From: Glandiceps talaboti
Lineage: Eukaryota > Hemichordata > Enteropneusta > Spengelidae
Direction of reading: 5' to 3'
DNA: 62,000 nucleotides
NCBI RefSeq assembly: GCF_964340395.1
Contig: NC_135551.1
Coordinates: 13,216,003-13,278,002 of the forward strand
Both the position numbers and the translations under genes were made by a program. Positions 1 through 9,712 of the stretch are shown here, piece after piece (the first letter of the stretch is position 1; each line of letters starts with the position of its first letter). Below the pieces are notes generated by a model that worked only from the letters and a program-made list of their open reading frames with translations, made no database searches and was not told the origin of the DNA.

Positions 1-126
1 ACCCATTTCTTAGTATCAATTATCAAACACTGTCATTTCTTTCATTTACACTAGAATATGTTGCCATGCGTTTAAACTGAACACATTGTATAGGGAATAT
101 TTATATTAGAAATATATGTAACTTAC

Positions 127-254
127 CATGGATTGGAAACGATGTGAATGGGTGCAATATGGTATTCCGTTGGATACAAACATGTCATTTCAATAATTTG
201 TCTGTTTCCTGCAGAGACCATGTTACTGTAGCTGATGTTGCCATCTTGTAACTC
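127..254 (-). CDS. exon: ZP domain continuation
   Basis: Acceptor ATATTAAG ends at 255; donor GTAAGT starts at 126. In phase with the previous exon it reads [20 protein letters not shown], then [11 protein letters not shown]. The (I)SYSN, then IxxxxxxC pattern is that of a ZP domain after its second cysteine. The remaining ZP-C half must lie beyond the left edge of the window. Confidence 0.8.
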
Positions 255-1361
255 CTTAATATAAGAAAATAATGAAATGTACCTCACTATGTCAAATATT
301 TATGTTTATTCTTCCCTTGTAAAATTCATCCATCCATCCATCCATCCATCCATCCATCCATCCATCCATCCACCAATCCATTTACCCATCAATTCATTCA
401 CCTATCAAACCAGCCTTTCATATCTATACATCCTTGCATCCATCCATCCTTGCATCCACCCATCCATTAATCTATCCATCCATCTATCTATTTATCAAGT
501 CTTTTTTGTGTATGTTGACTTTTGAGTAGGCAGCTGACTGTAATTTGACATTCGGAATATAATGCCATATTGTTTGGTTACAGATAATGAAACTTATAGA
601 ATATTTAAAACGGTGTTTGGCCTATGCTGTCTTACCAATGACGTAGTCAGACAGTTATATAGCATGGTTCTAAACACAAATACACCATCCTCCATAGTTC
701 CAACACAAGATGGATCATTAAGGTGGAATCCGGTTGCATCTGTCTCTCCAAGTTGGAATTCAGTGGACATCCAATCCATGGAAACAGCTACAAACATTTC
801 ATTGGCATCACAGTAAATCTCATTGGACGCTGGTTGAGATGTGCTTGGCTGGATGGTGGTTATCTGACCGGTCGGCTGGATGGTGGGTGTCTGACCGGTC
901 GGCGGCGTGGTGACTGTCTGACCGGTGGCGGTTACTGTTGTCGTCGGTGAGGCTAGAAAAATAGGAAACACCTTTAATATAAATAATGGTTGGTAATAAT
1001 GAACCTAGGATTGTACGTATTCTACTTATCTAATTACCTGACTACCTACTTATCTACCCACTTATCCTTCCATCCACTCATGACCCATCCACTCACCCAT
1101 GCCACCCACCCATGTACGTACATGCTCATGCACTACGTACGGGCCGACTAACTTATATCTGCTTGCCTACCTGCCCGACTGCTAATACATACATACATAC
1201 ATACATACATACATACATACATACATACATACACACTCATACATACATACATACATACATACATACATACATACATACATACACACACGCTCCTACATAC
1301 ATACATACATACATACATACATACATACATACATACATACATACATACATACACACACGCA

Positions 1362-1393
<32 letters not shown>

Positions 1394-2518
1394 CACACAT
1401 ACATACATACATACATACATACATACATACATACATACATACATACATACATACAAGGACATGCACTATAACATTGAGAGCATGGTTGTAACAATAGGGA
1501 AGAGTCGGAAAGGAGTATAACTAGTATTACATGCAAAACATACTTGTGTGCATTCGATCAGAAACTATTAATTTTATTTGTGGTCGTTGTCCATGCTATT
1601 CACGACAATGGGTGTCTACTTAATTTTGTTTGCAGATTTGAAACAGGAGTCAACATACTCGAAACAACGCTGTTTGAATCCAAACACAAAACTTTACATT
1701 TATTTTCTATTTCTCTGAAATACAATACTACCAATGCTAATCATGCTAGTAGCTTTGTAGTGCTTGATAGACAAATCTATAAAATGTCATTTATGGATTA
1801 TCCTAATTACGACAACAAGCGTCATTATAAAGTATTTGGGATGTCAGTTGAAATGTTCAAAACCACATTGAATGTCACATTTTAACACATGTGAATATAC
1901 AGACGGAAAGTACCTGTTGCATATACTGAGGATGAAAAGATCTTGGTCTGCTACTTACATCAATGATGTGTGATCGATCGGTGTTCGCCAATGTACATGA
2001 GTGATACTTACCATTGCAAAGGAAACCATCTCCAGAATCATCACCAGTACAATTGCAAATCACATAATTAATCGACAGATGAAATATCCAGCGACAGGAA
2101 CAGTCTAGACAATTAGCACACATGCAATCACCAACTGTTCATAAATAACATAAAGGAAAATAAATTTCCTGGTCACAGAACGCAATGACGTTGGTTACCA
2201 TAATGATTCACGTAGTTGACGGTAGGTTTTACCTAGTGTGTATGTTTTTTCAATTGCTATGATTCTGAAGTGTTTGATTGAGTGAGATGGTCCATTGAAG
2301 TGAATTGGTACTGGTTCATATTTATTGTTTTTCCTGATTTGTGATATGTGACTATACATTCTTGTGTATAGTGTATCTCCGGTTTCTCCTACATAGACTA
2401 TTGTTTCGCAATATGAGCAACGTATTGCATACACTAGGTTCGCTGATTTGCAGTTAATAATATGGTGCATTATTTTATAATGCTATACATTTGGCCCTTG
2501 AAATGTGTCTGTCTTCTC

Positions 2519-2571
<53 letters not shown>

Positions 2572-2728
2572 GGGGGGATTAGCATGTGGTTAAACATCCT
2601 TTAAGCAATCTGACAAACTGAATGGTTGAGCTACAGCGTCAGTTTGATTTTCTTTACAATACTATTTCTAAAATCGTAAGTGTTAACATTTAAAGGTACA
2701 TCGCCTTAAACGTAGACATTTATAGTGG

Positions 2729-2818
<90 letters not shown>

Positions 2819-3025
2819 TGGTGAGTATCAATCTGCTAAGACAGTGCTCTATACCACAGTGGCAGAGCGTAATAGTTTTGGTAGTACTGGAACTCTTTCT
2901 TGGTTGTAACTCGGAGTTTCACGCATAGTGCGATCATCAGACAATTCTGATCATCAGAGAATTGTCTGATGATCGCACTATGCGTGAAACTCCGAGTTAC
3001 AACCAAGAAAGAGTTCCAGTACTAC

Positions 3026-3122
<97 letters not shown>

Positions 3123-3167
3123 TTGGTAGTACTGGAACTCTTTCTTGGGTGATTGATACTCACCGAG

Positions 3168-3222
<55 letters not shown>

Positions 3223-4031
3223 AACTACTTATACTGGGTGTACAAAGTCAGGAGTGACAGTGTGTATTTTCTCCAGAACGAATGGGGTGGTTAGATGGGT
3301 TAAATACTAGTAAAGTTTAGCATAAATGTGACTTGATAAATGAGGGTGCTCGTACAAACTTCAGGACATCCATGTACTGGATCTAATTCATCGCTCCAAT
3401 CTTTACAATCTGGGAATGCGTTGCACAAATCATAAGATGCAATGCAGCCGAATTCACCGGCTAAATTAGTACAATTATATGCACATTCTGAAATGAAAAC
3501 AGAACAGAAATGAAATAAACAATTACAAATCTGTTGTGTACTTGAAATATAAACTATATTGACAATGTCTTTTCATTGAATGTGAAGGGTTTCAATCACT
3601 GACACATTTCAATAAAACTTATTTGTTTATTTCTGAGATAGACAAGTGTCATTCTAACTACAATATTAAACTTAGTTGTAGTACATGAAGACACGACTTG
3701 AGAGGATATGTAAGTTCGGAAGTACAACAAGCACTGGTTTATGAATAAAACTCCATTCCATATCATTAAATATATTTCCGCACTGAACTTGTGTCAGTTA
3801 AAATTCAGAGCAATGAAATCGAATAAAGCTATCATTAGAAATAAATGTACTCATAGAAACATGTAACGCCGATAATTTATTCCTTACCATCCTCAAAATC
3901 AGTAAGATAAGAAGGAAACAAGACCTGGCAAATTTCACCGTGTTCATCTTCACCATTGGGACAGTGAATTATATCATCGCACTTCTCGACCTCGAGAATA
4001 CACTCGCCAGTCAAACATTGAAAGTCACATC
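127..4031 (-). CDS. LDLa-LDLa-EGF-mucin-ZP domain protein (partial, multi-exon)
   Basis: Minus-strand gene read as exons 4031-3888, 3487-about 3360, 2104-2012, 952-636 and 254-127, continuing below base 1. In order they encode two LDL-receptor class A modules, a short EGF-like module, a Thr/Pro/Gly-rich mucin-like linker and the first part of a zona pellucida (ZP) domain. Splice phases agree at the LDLa1/LDLa2 join (phase 1) and the 636/254 join (phase 0). The LDLa2-EGF join is unsettled: the nearest donor (3359) is phase 0, while a GTATTT donor at 3307 gives the needed phase 1. ZP proteins of this type are secreted or membrane-anchored and polymerise through the ZP module in extracellular matrices; that role is inferred from the family. 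The 5' end is unknown; a short candidate first exon lies at 5316-5295. The intron between LDLa2 and EGF holds (AT)n tracts and retroelement debris. Confidence 0.75.
329..373. repeat. (CATC)n microsatellite
   Basis: About eleven copies of CATC, with imperfect CATC-type repeats continuing to about 500, in the ZP-gene intron. The apparent peptide here is repeat-derived. Confidence 0.9.
636..952 (-). CDS. exon: Thr/Pro-rich mucin-like linker plus ZP-N start
   Basis: Acceptor TTTTTCTAG ends at 953; donor GTAAGA begins at 635. The first about 48 residues are a Thr/Pro/Gln linker with repeated PTGQTxTIQP-type units, likely O-glycosylated. The ZP domain then begins at [16 protein letters not shown] and continues through [19 protein letters not shown] and LTTSL. 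The C..M.V, L.D..C and F...L..C spacing is the classic ZP-N pattern. The exon ends in phase 0. Confidence 0.8.
1190..1454. repeat. (ATAC)n compound microsatellite
   Basis: Long ATAC array broken by short (CA)n and (CGCA)n runs near 1354-1400. It lies in an intron of the ZP gene. All reading frames through it are artefacts. Confidence 0.95.
2012..2104 (-). CDS. exon: EGF-like module
   Basis: Donor GTAAGT at 2011 is strong; the acceptor is taken at TGTCTAG ending at 2105. The 93-nt phase 1-1 exon encodes about 31 residues including [14 protein letters not shown] and SGDGFLCN. This is the C-x-C and GDGFxC pattern of EGF-like domains. It is shorter than a usual EGF exon (about 40 residues), so the first cysteines may lie upstream or on another exon. 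Confidence 0.55.
2195..2470 (-). pseudogene. Penelope-like element fragment, GIY-YIG endonuclease
   Basis: A 91-codon minus-strand frame reads [20 protein letters not shown], then [20 protein letters not shown] and [13 protein letters not shown]. The AIRC-x2-C, then YVGETxxxLxxRxxxH spacing, then HF...H, is the GIY-YIG nuclease that forms the C-terminus of Penelope-like retroelements (established family knowledge). It ends at a stop after LRESLW, where intact elements normally continue, and no reverse transcriptase domain was found upstream. It is therefore a truncated fragment in the ZP-gene intron, close to the hammerhead palindrome at 2877-3029. Confidence 0.75.
2522..2569. repeat. (AT)n microsatellite
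   Basis: About 24 AT units followed by a G8 run. It is the first of four AT tracts around the palindromic element. Confidence 0.95.
2731..2817. repeat. (AT)n microsatellite
   Basis: About 43 AT units directly left of the palindromic hammerhead element. Confidence 0.95.
2904..2944 (-). ncRNA. hammerhead ribozyme-like motif, minus strand
   Basis: Exact reverse-complement counterpart of the motif at 2962-3002, created by the perfect palindrome. Transcription in either direction would therefore produce one intact core, plus its own antisense in the other arm. Confidence 0.6.
2962..3002 (+). ncRNA. hammerhead ribozyme-like motif, type I, plus strand
   Basis: CTGATGA (2966-2972) is the conserved CUGANGA box. 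The next 13 bases fold as a stem II of four pairs (CGCA/TGCG) with a CTA loop. GAAAC follows at 2986-2990, then a minimal stem III (AC/GT with loop TCCGA) and GTT, placing cleavage after 2998. The flanking TTGT (2962-2965) and ACAA (2999-3002) pair as stem I. All catalytic-core bases are present. The weak points are a U-U opposition at the base of stem II, where most hammerheads have G-C, and a short stem I. Penelope-like elements are known carriers of such minimal-stem-III hammerheads. Confidence 0.65.
3030..3118. repeat. (AT)n microsatellite
   Basis: About 44 AT units between the palindrome and the truncated third copy of its arm. Confidence 0.95.
3119..3168 (+). repeat. truncated third copy of the palindrome arm
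   Basis: Repeats the start of the left arm (TTTTGGTAGTACTGGAACTC onward). It then diverges into GATTGATACTCACC, which is the reverse complement of GGTGAGTATCAATC near 2820-2833. The unit is thus part of a larger nested inverted arrangement. Confidence 0.75.
3170..3218. repeat. (AT)n microsatellite
   Basis: Last of the four AT tracts of the composite element. Confidence 0.95.
3360..3487 (-). CDS. exon: LDL-receptor class A module 2
   Basis: Acceptor TTTCATTTCAG ends at 3488. The reading joins in phase with LDLa module 1 and gives [28 protein letters not shown] and HGCPE: six cysteines and the DCxDxSDE signature. The 3' end is uncertain. GTTTGT at 3359 ends in phase 0; reading on to GTATTT at 3307 ends in phase 1, matches the next recognised exon and adds about 17 residues. 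Confidence 0.75.
3888..4031 (-). CDS. exon: LDL-receptor class A module 1
   Basis: Acceptor AG at 4033-4032 and donor GTAAGG at 3887. The 144-nt phase 1-1 exon reads [19 protein letters not shown], then CPNGEDE and EIC. That gives six cysteines and the acidic CxxGEDE calcium cage typical of LDLa repeats. A hydrophobic and acidic tail ([12 protein letters not shown]) follows before the donor. The symmetric phase is normal for shuffled extracellular modules. Confidence 0.8.
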
Positions 4032-4274
4032 CTAAGGAACACAAAACAACACTCAAATGAAAGACCCTGCATAATATGTAAGGAAATATTTACCAAAACT
4101 GAAACTAAAAGTAGCCATATTTATACTGAATGCCATCCGTTAAGACATTGAGTAATATTTGTGATTAGTCATGTTTGAGGTATGTTCCAAATGTTATTGA
4201 TTTGAAGAGTGCATATGTAACGTATAGCAAAATTACTGAAAATCGTTAACTATGCAAATGAGTCATTATTACTG

Positions 4275-4440
4275 TAATAATATAATAATCTTTATTTATA
4301 CTGGATAGTTCTTTAAGCATTTAAACACTTGTCTCCCAAGAAGTCCAGTGAGGGACATCCCTCATGGGTTCAGTGTTAATGCAGGAGGAAACCGGAGTAC
4401 CCGGGGAAAACCTAAAAACTAAAAGTGACATCACTAAGCT
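4275..4440. repeat. dispersed repeat with GGAAACCGGAGTACCCGG motif
   Basis: Contains GGAGGAAACCGGAGTACCCG, a stretch I recognise as recurring in transposable-element-derived repeats of many animal genomes. Intergenic or 5' flank of the ZP gene. The family was not identified. Confidence 0.4.
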
Positions 4441-5294
4441 TTAATTACACTAAAGAATACATATCATATTTGTTTCAATTGAGCCATCTACTTTTGAGAA
4501 AACGGTGACACACAGACAGACAGGAAGATGAACGGACACACACACACACACACACAAACACACACAGATTTTTCATCCCAAATAAATAACCTTCCTTACG
4601 GAAGGTAAACAATAAAGTTGCCCTAGTTGTAACAGGGGTATTGTTTTGTCGGTGAGACAACCAATAACATATATTCAATTAAAAGTATTAAAATATCGAA
4701 AACAAGATATTGTACAGGTATAGTATAGTAATAAGTGGAAATCATAATACATATGGGTCTTATTTATGGTTGCGGACCAAAAATACAAATGTAAATGGCT
4801 TTATTGCACAAAACTCAATTATGTTTACGAAATGGTGAATCAATACTTTTGTGGATATATTTGAAATTGATAAATGTTTGTGATTCAATGGTGAACAATA
4901 TTACGAATAAACCATTATATCTAACAAAACAGTTTATTTTGTAAATGTTCCCATTGTAAGTTTTAAAGGAAGTTCTTCATTTACGGTCAAAAGTGAAACA
5001 ACTCTGCTATTTTTAGAAGAAATTTAATTGACATTTACGAACATCGATCGACTGACTCAAAATGAGACATTTCCTTTTTGATCAAATTGTGTCATTCACA
5101 AAAAGCACGATGAAATATATTTATAAACATATCATTGCTCGTATCACCCACATTGGATGGGTACCTAGTGGTATATTTAACAATCTAATGTTTTATGCAC
5201 TATTTGGGATAAAGACACTTAGTGGTAATTATATTTATAAAGATATTGTGTAACATACCAATTTCTTGCCTTTCATTGATAGGAGATTCCTTAC

Positions 5295-5316
5295 CATGTA
5301 AAAGAAGAAGAAACAT
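5295..5316 (-). CDS. candidate first coding exon of the ZP gene (MFLLLLLH)
   Basis: On the minus strand an ATG at 5316 is followed by MFLLLLLH and a GTAAGG donor at 5294, ending in phase 1. That is the phase needed by LDLa exon 4031-3888. It looks like the start of a signal peptide, but joined directly to LDLa1 it would be too short, so another exon would be needed. Very short and unproven. Confidence 0.2.
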
Positions 5317-5631
5317 CACTTGTTAAAATACATGACAACAAACTAGTCATTAAGCTTTATGCAAACAGTTACACTTATATGATAATAACATTTAGCATTA
5401 CACAGTTGAAGGACATTTACAACTTGTATTAACGTTCAGTACCTGTCCTGTTATGACTTTTGTAACAACAACGTTATGTTTACTTCTTCAAGCATTCAAA
5501 CAATCCCATCTAATTTACTTATTGACGTGTTAAGAATTGAACTCGAACATGAAGGAATGCGTGTATATGTCAAAATACATAAACACGATACATACATACA
5601 TACATACATACACACATACATACATACATAC

Positions 5632-5633
<2 letters not shown>

Positions 5634-5670
<37 letters not shown>

Positions 5671-6235
5671 ATTCACTAACTGCACTAGTTAAATATAGAT
5701 ACACGAAACACAAGACAACGGTACCGCTAACATAAGTATGACACACTAAAACAAAAGTCAATAAGTACAGAGGGTCAACCAAAGGCAGATGGCACATAAT
5801 TATATTACATGTAACAGTTCAGACGTGGAGTAAAAAAACACTGACAATTTAAACACTTCGGATTTACGACAGTATATGGACATTTTCATATATGGATGGG
5901 GACAAGCTATAATAAGCATTTTGAGATTATCGTTGGTCGTAGATTTTAAGAATGTCTGATGAGATTTTGACCATGGTAACAATATCCGTTTTAGAGAAAA
6001 AGTCTTTTAATGAAACAAAGCTGACACCTGAGTTGGCTAGTCTTATATGATCTGACTGTGGACAATTCAGTATTACATGAGCCTCACATTGTACCTCGCC
6101 ACAACTACAAATACGTGCTTCACGTGGTGTAATTGGTTGAATCCATCGGCTGGTCTCAAAGGCAAGATTATGCGAAGAGGTATGAAGTCGCGTAAAGTCA
6201 ATTCGTTGATGTCCTGATAATGTTGATAAAACATA
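5634..6235 (-). mobile_element. LINE (non-LTR retrotransposon) 3' end with (CTAA)n tail
   Basis: On the minus strand a frame from about 6235 to 5927 reads LSGHQRIDFTRLHTSSHNL, then RICSCGEVQCEAHVILNCP. This is the TRLxxSSHNL, then RxCxC.....E.H....C pattern found at the C-terminus of many LINE reverse transcriptase proteins. After the stop at 5927 come about 250 bases of 3' untranslated sequence, AATAAA, and nine CTAA units (5634-5669), a typical LINE tail. 5'-truncated; the upstream side is an (ATAC)n tract. Confidence 0.7.
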
Positions 6236-6282
6236 CATACATACATACATACATACATACATACATACATACATACACACAT

Positions 6283-6331
<49 letters not shown>

Positions 6332-6338
6332 TACATAC
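6231..6338. repeat. (ATAC)n/(AC)n microsatellite
   Basis: Separates the minus-strand LINE tail from the plus-strand Gypsy remnant. Confidence 0.95.
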
Positions 6339-6388
6339 CAGATACAGGTGACAAAAAGGACTACGACAAGGCACTCAATCACCCATCC

Positions 6389-6928
6389 ATGAAGAAATCG
6401 GATGATACGAAAAAAAAAGTTATTTCTGCGATGGCCGTTAACCCCATGATGGTAAATGTTTGGCTAGGTAAAGGAATGCAATTCGTGTTGAAAGTAACTT
6501 TGCTAAGCTCTGTCGTTCCAAGACAAAACAATTTGACAATTACACAGAAACAACGATCTATAAGATCTAGCTCAGACGGTAAAACTGAAGAAAAAAATCC
6601 ATTTCTGTTCAGCACCAACACTCAACAAGTTTACACGACCACGCCCAAATATCCAACAGCGGATATCACCATCAATGGTACAACCTTTAACTTTATCATC
6701 GACACTAGTACTGGCGCATCAGTCAACGTTCTCGAAGAACACGACTTCATGAAACTGAAAGATGAAGTAAATGTTATAGGCTCTAATACGTTAATCCATC
6801 CATACAATAGTGCAAAACCGCTTGATACAATCGGAAAACTCGAAGCCAAAATCCAAGCAAAAATTCGGAGAACAAACGCTAAACTATATCAAGTCGACCG
6901 AATTCCAAGTCGTCAAACACAATGGTGA
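6389..6928 (+). pseudogene. Gypsy protease-region frame
   Basis: 179-codon frame. At about residue 93 the sequence TADITINGTTFNFIIDTSTG matches a retropepsin: a strand, then FIIDT(S)TGAS with the catalytic Asp in a D-T-x-T-G-A-S variant that has an extra residue relative to DTGAS. Continuity is lost near 6905, where a frameshift moves the reading into the next frame. No cysteine knuckle of gag type was found upstream. Confidence 0.75.
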
Positions 6929-7547
6929 AATCGGCGGATCTTTGCTAAGCTTTCAAACAGCAGAAGATCTCGGTCTAATCAAAATTGTAAAACATGTGAA
7001 AGAAGAAACACAGACTGATAAACTTATACGTGAGTATACTGACTTATTTGAAGGACTTGGAAAAATGAAAAAGTACCAAGTCAAACTACATATCGACGAA
7101 ACGGTGAGACCATTGGCTCAACCGCATGGGCGTATACAATTTCACATTCGTAAACTGGACGAAATGGAAAAGGCGGCAATCATAGAGAAAACTGATGTCC
7201 CGACTCCATGGGTAAGTCCGATTGTAGCTGTTCCTAAATCGAATAACCCTTATGACATTCGTATCTGTATCGACATGCGACAACCAAACAAAGCTGTAAC
7301 ACGAGAGCGACGCATTACACCGACGATGGATGAAATCATCACCGATCTCAACAATGCGAAAGTATTTTCGAAACTAGATCTAAATCAAGGCTATCATCAA
7401 TTGGAATTATCTCCAGAATCACGACATATAACTACGTTCAGCACTCATATTGGTCTACGAAGATATAAAAGACTGAACTTTGGTATCACATCAACAACGG
7501 AAATATTTCAGCATGCTGTACGCAAAGCACTAGAATATCAGCGTTGA
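6906..7547 (+). pseudogene. Gypsy reverse transcriptase, 5' part
   Basis: Continues the pol reading after the frameshift: YQVKLHIDETVRPLAQPHGR, then TPWVSPIVAVPK, IRICIDMRQPNKAV, TMDEIITDLNNAKVFSKLDL and NQGYHQLEL. These are RT motifs 1 to A, with the catalytic Asp in FSKLDL. The frame is lost at the catalytic YxDD region (about 7540), where the reading resumes one frame over as DILVYATN and runs to a stop near 7663. The active site is therefore broken. Confidence 0.8.
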
Positions 7548-7942
7548 TATATTAGTATACGCTACAAATCAAGGCGAATACGATGCAAATCTAAGGCGTG
7601 TGTTCCAACTACTAAGTGAAGAAGGAATGACACTAAACAAGCGAAAATGCACATTCAACTAATCGAATCTACTCTACTTTGGTAATATATTTTCTGCTGA
7701 AGGAATGGCTCCAGATCAAAAAAATGTAACAGCGATACAAAATGCAGCAGCACCAACCTATGTCTCTGAAGTCAGACGTTTTCTAGGTATAAAGGTGTTT
7801 ATTTTTCGAGATTAATACCCGATTTAGCGACCACTACCCAACATTTGCAACAACTAACAATGATTAACATTCAATGGGAGTGGATAGACACGCAAGGACG
7901 CATTCGCCAAAGTGAAAGAAACTCTCACAAGCGAATACAGTA

Positions 7943-8330
7943 ATGGCATACTCGGATCCAATAAAAGAAACCGAGCTTGTTATAGATGCATGTCCAGTTG
8001 GCTTAAGAGCAATGTTATTTCAAAAGGATGACAATGACACTGCCAAAGTTGTAAGTTATGCAAGCAGATCACTGATTGCAGTTGAACAACGATACTCACA
8101 AATTAAACACGAAGCACTTGCAAATATGTGGGCATGTGAACGATTTCATTTATATGCAGATGGTAAGAAATTCACCATCATCACTGATCACAAACCACTG
8201 TAGCAGATATACAACAACCCGAGTTCAAAACCACCTGCTAGAATCGAAAGATGGGCGCTGAAGCTACAAGCCTATAACTTTGAGGTAATATATAAACCTG
8301 GAAGAGATAACCCAGCTGCCTACATGTCAA
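7943..8330 (+). pseudogene. Gypsy RNase H fragment
   Basis: Reads ELVIDACPVGLRAMLFQKDD, then VVSYASRSL, RYSQIKHEALANMWACERFH and FTIITDHKPL, typical of Gypsy RNase H. An in-frame stop after DHKPL (near 8201) is followed by ARIERWALKLQAYNFEVIYK and GRDNPAA in the same element. The first catalytic Asp (VIDACP) and the DH motif are kept. Confidence 0.8.
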
Positions 8331-8559
8331 GACATTCACACAAAGACGCGAAACCCAGCAACAGACAGGAAAAGGTAGCTGAAGAATATATCAATTTTAT
8401 CATTACCAATGCCACAGCGAAAACTCTATCATTAGGCGAAATCTAGACAGCAACAAAAAGAGACCCAACATTACAAGCTGTCATTAGAGCAATTACCAAG
8501 GGCAAATGGAACGACATTAAGTAGACAAATGAAGACAACCGCATAAACTTCCGTCATGT

Positions 8560-8760
8560 AGAAGCACTGCTTAAGGTCAAGAAGCAGTTAACAATAATGC
8601 TTGACACAAACATTATCCTATGTGGCACCGAAACCGTTATATCTGATTGGTACACAGGACACCGAGGCGTGGTAAAGACAAGGAAACTGCAGCGAGAGAA
8701 AGTATGGTTCCCCAGAATAGACAAATTGGTAGAATTAGTACATAGCTGTAACAGCTAAAT
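8560..8760 (+). pseudogene. Gypsy integrase zinc-finger remnant
   Basis: Reads LCGTETVISDWYTGHRGVVK, then TRKLQREKVWFPRIDKLVEL and VHSCNS. This resembles the H-x-GH...T...L...W.P.......C...C integrase zinc-binding module. A stop codon follows immediately and no catalytic core was found downstream. Confidence 0.55.
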
Positions 8761-8859
8761 ATGCTACCAATGATTAAACTTCGCGTATTTCACACCTGCC
8801 TCTTTACTTTTGATTAGTTGATTAGTTAGACAATCATTTTGCCCATGATAAAAACTGTT

Positions 8860-9712
8860 ACTTGCCAAGAATACAATAACACATTCCTATCGTACTCGTT
8901 CCGCTACACATCACAATTGTTACGTACCCAGTGTTAGTAAGCAGAGCTATTGTAAGATATGCAGCCACTCATCTCTGGAATTTATTACCATGTCACATTA
9001 GGACGTCATCAGAGTAATTCATAGAAAGCACATAACATATATTTATTATTTTTTTCGTCTTATTAATATAAATTTCATTTAAATTATGAGACATGTAAAT
9101 ATTTTGTACAGTTATTGTATCATTTTTTCAGGTATTATCCCTTTTCTTTCTGTTCTTACATTTTGTTGCCCACTTCAATTTGTTCCCTGTATATTTATTT
9201 GTCAGGGTCACAGACTAGACTTGTTCATACCAAACTATTTCTGTGGCCTTCATTATTAGATATATTATCCCGTCAACCTCCTTTTTGTACCGCGATCGGA
9301 ACTTCCGTGGTATGTTAGTGTGGTAAAGTGGGTGGCCGAGAGTCACATTGGAGATACCGATGTGAAATGAACGTTCCCGTACACTGTTGTCATGAATTTG
9401 TCATTTAATGTACGATCATGAATTGTATCATTTGGGTAGGGATATTTTCGTTACAATTGAAAAGTGTATGTATGTTGTGGTCAAGCGCGTTAACATTAAC
9501 GTCAAACATAGACTGCCATGTTTTTTTTGTTTGCGGATGTGCGGATCGCCATGTATTGTCTAATCAGAACATTTAACGTGAATATCATGACGCTGAACGT
9601 CAAACATTGGAAGCGATGTTAAACGTCGAATGACTGATCTGGGCATAGGCATATAATAAAGATAATTTAAAATCAAAATACTATTAATACAACCAACCAA
9701 CCAACCAACCAA
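8860..9712 (+). mobile_element. LINE 3' end with (CCAA)n tail
   Basis: A short plus-strand frame near 8931-9017 reads TYPVLVSRAIVRYAATHLWN, then LLPCHIRTSSE and a stop. This is the VRYAAxxxWNxLPxxIRxS ending of many LINE reverse transcriptases. About 650 bases of untranslated sequence follow, ending at (CCAA)n at 9690-9712. A related 3' segment (GATCTGGGCATAGG) recurs near 38459 in an FN3-gene intron. Confidence 0.6.

Larger units (their letters stand above)
2877..3029. repeat. perfect palindrome with 72-bp arms
   Basis: Arms 2877-2948 and 2958-3029 are exact reverse complements around a 9-base spacer. (AT)n tracts lie on the outer sides. A truncated third copy of the left arm, in the same orientation, lies at about 3119-3149. 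Each arm contains a hammerhead ribozyme-like core (see 2962-3002 and 2904-2944). Confidence 0.9.
6389..8760 (+). mobile_element. decayed Ty3/Gypsy-type retrotransposon pol region
   Basis: A plus-strand pol polyprotein is recognisable in the order protease, reverse transcriptase, RNase H, integrase zinc finger, which is the Ty3/Gypsy order. It is split by frameshifts (near 6905 and 7540) and stop codons (for example near 7660, 8201, 8444 and 8521), so it cannot make a full product. No long terminal repeats, primer-binding site or gag were recognised. It is therefore an internal fragment, abutting a microsatellite on the left and another retroelement remnant on the right. Confidence 0.85.

Noticed and set aside
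5634-5669. (TTAG)n resembling telomeric repeats
   Set aside because: The unit is TTAG, not TTAGGG, and it sits exactly at the 3' end of a minus-strand LINE, where a (CTAA)n tail is expected.
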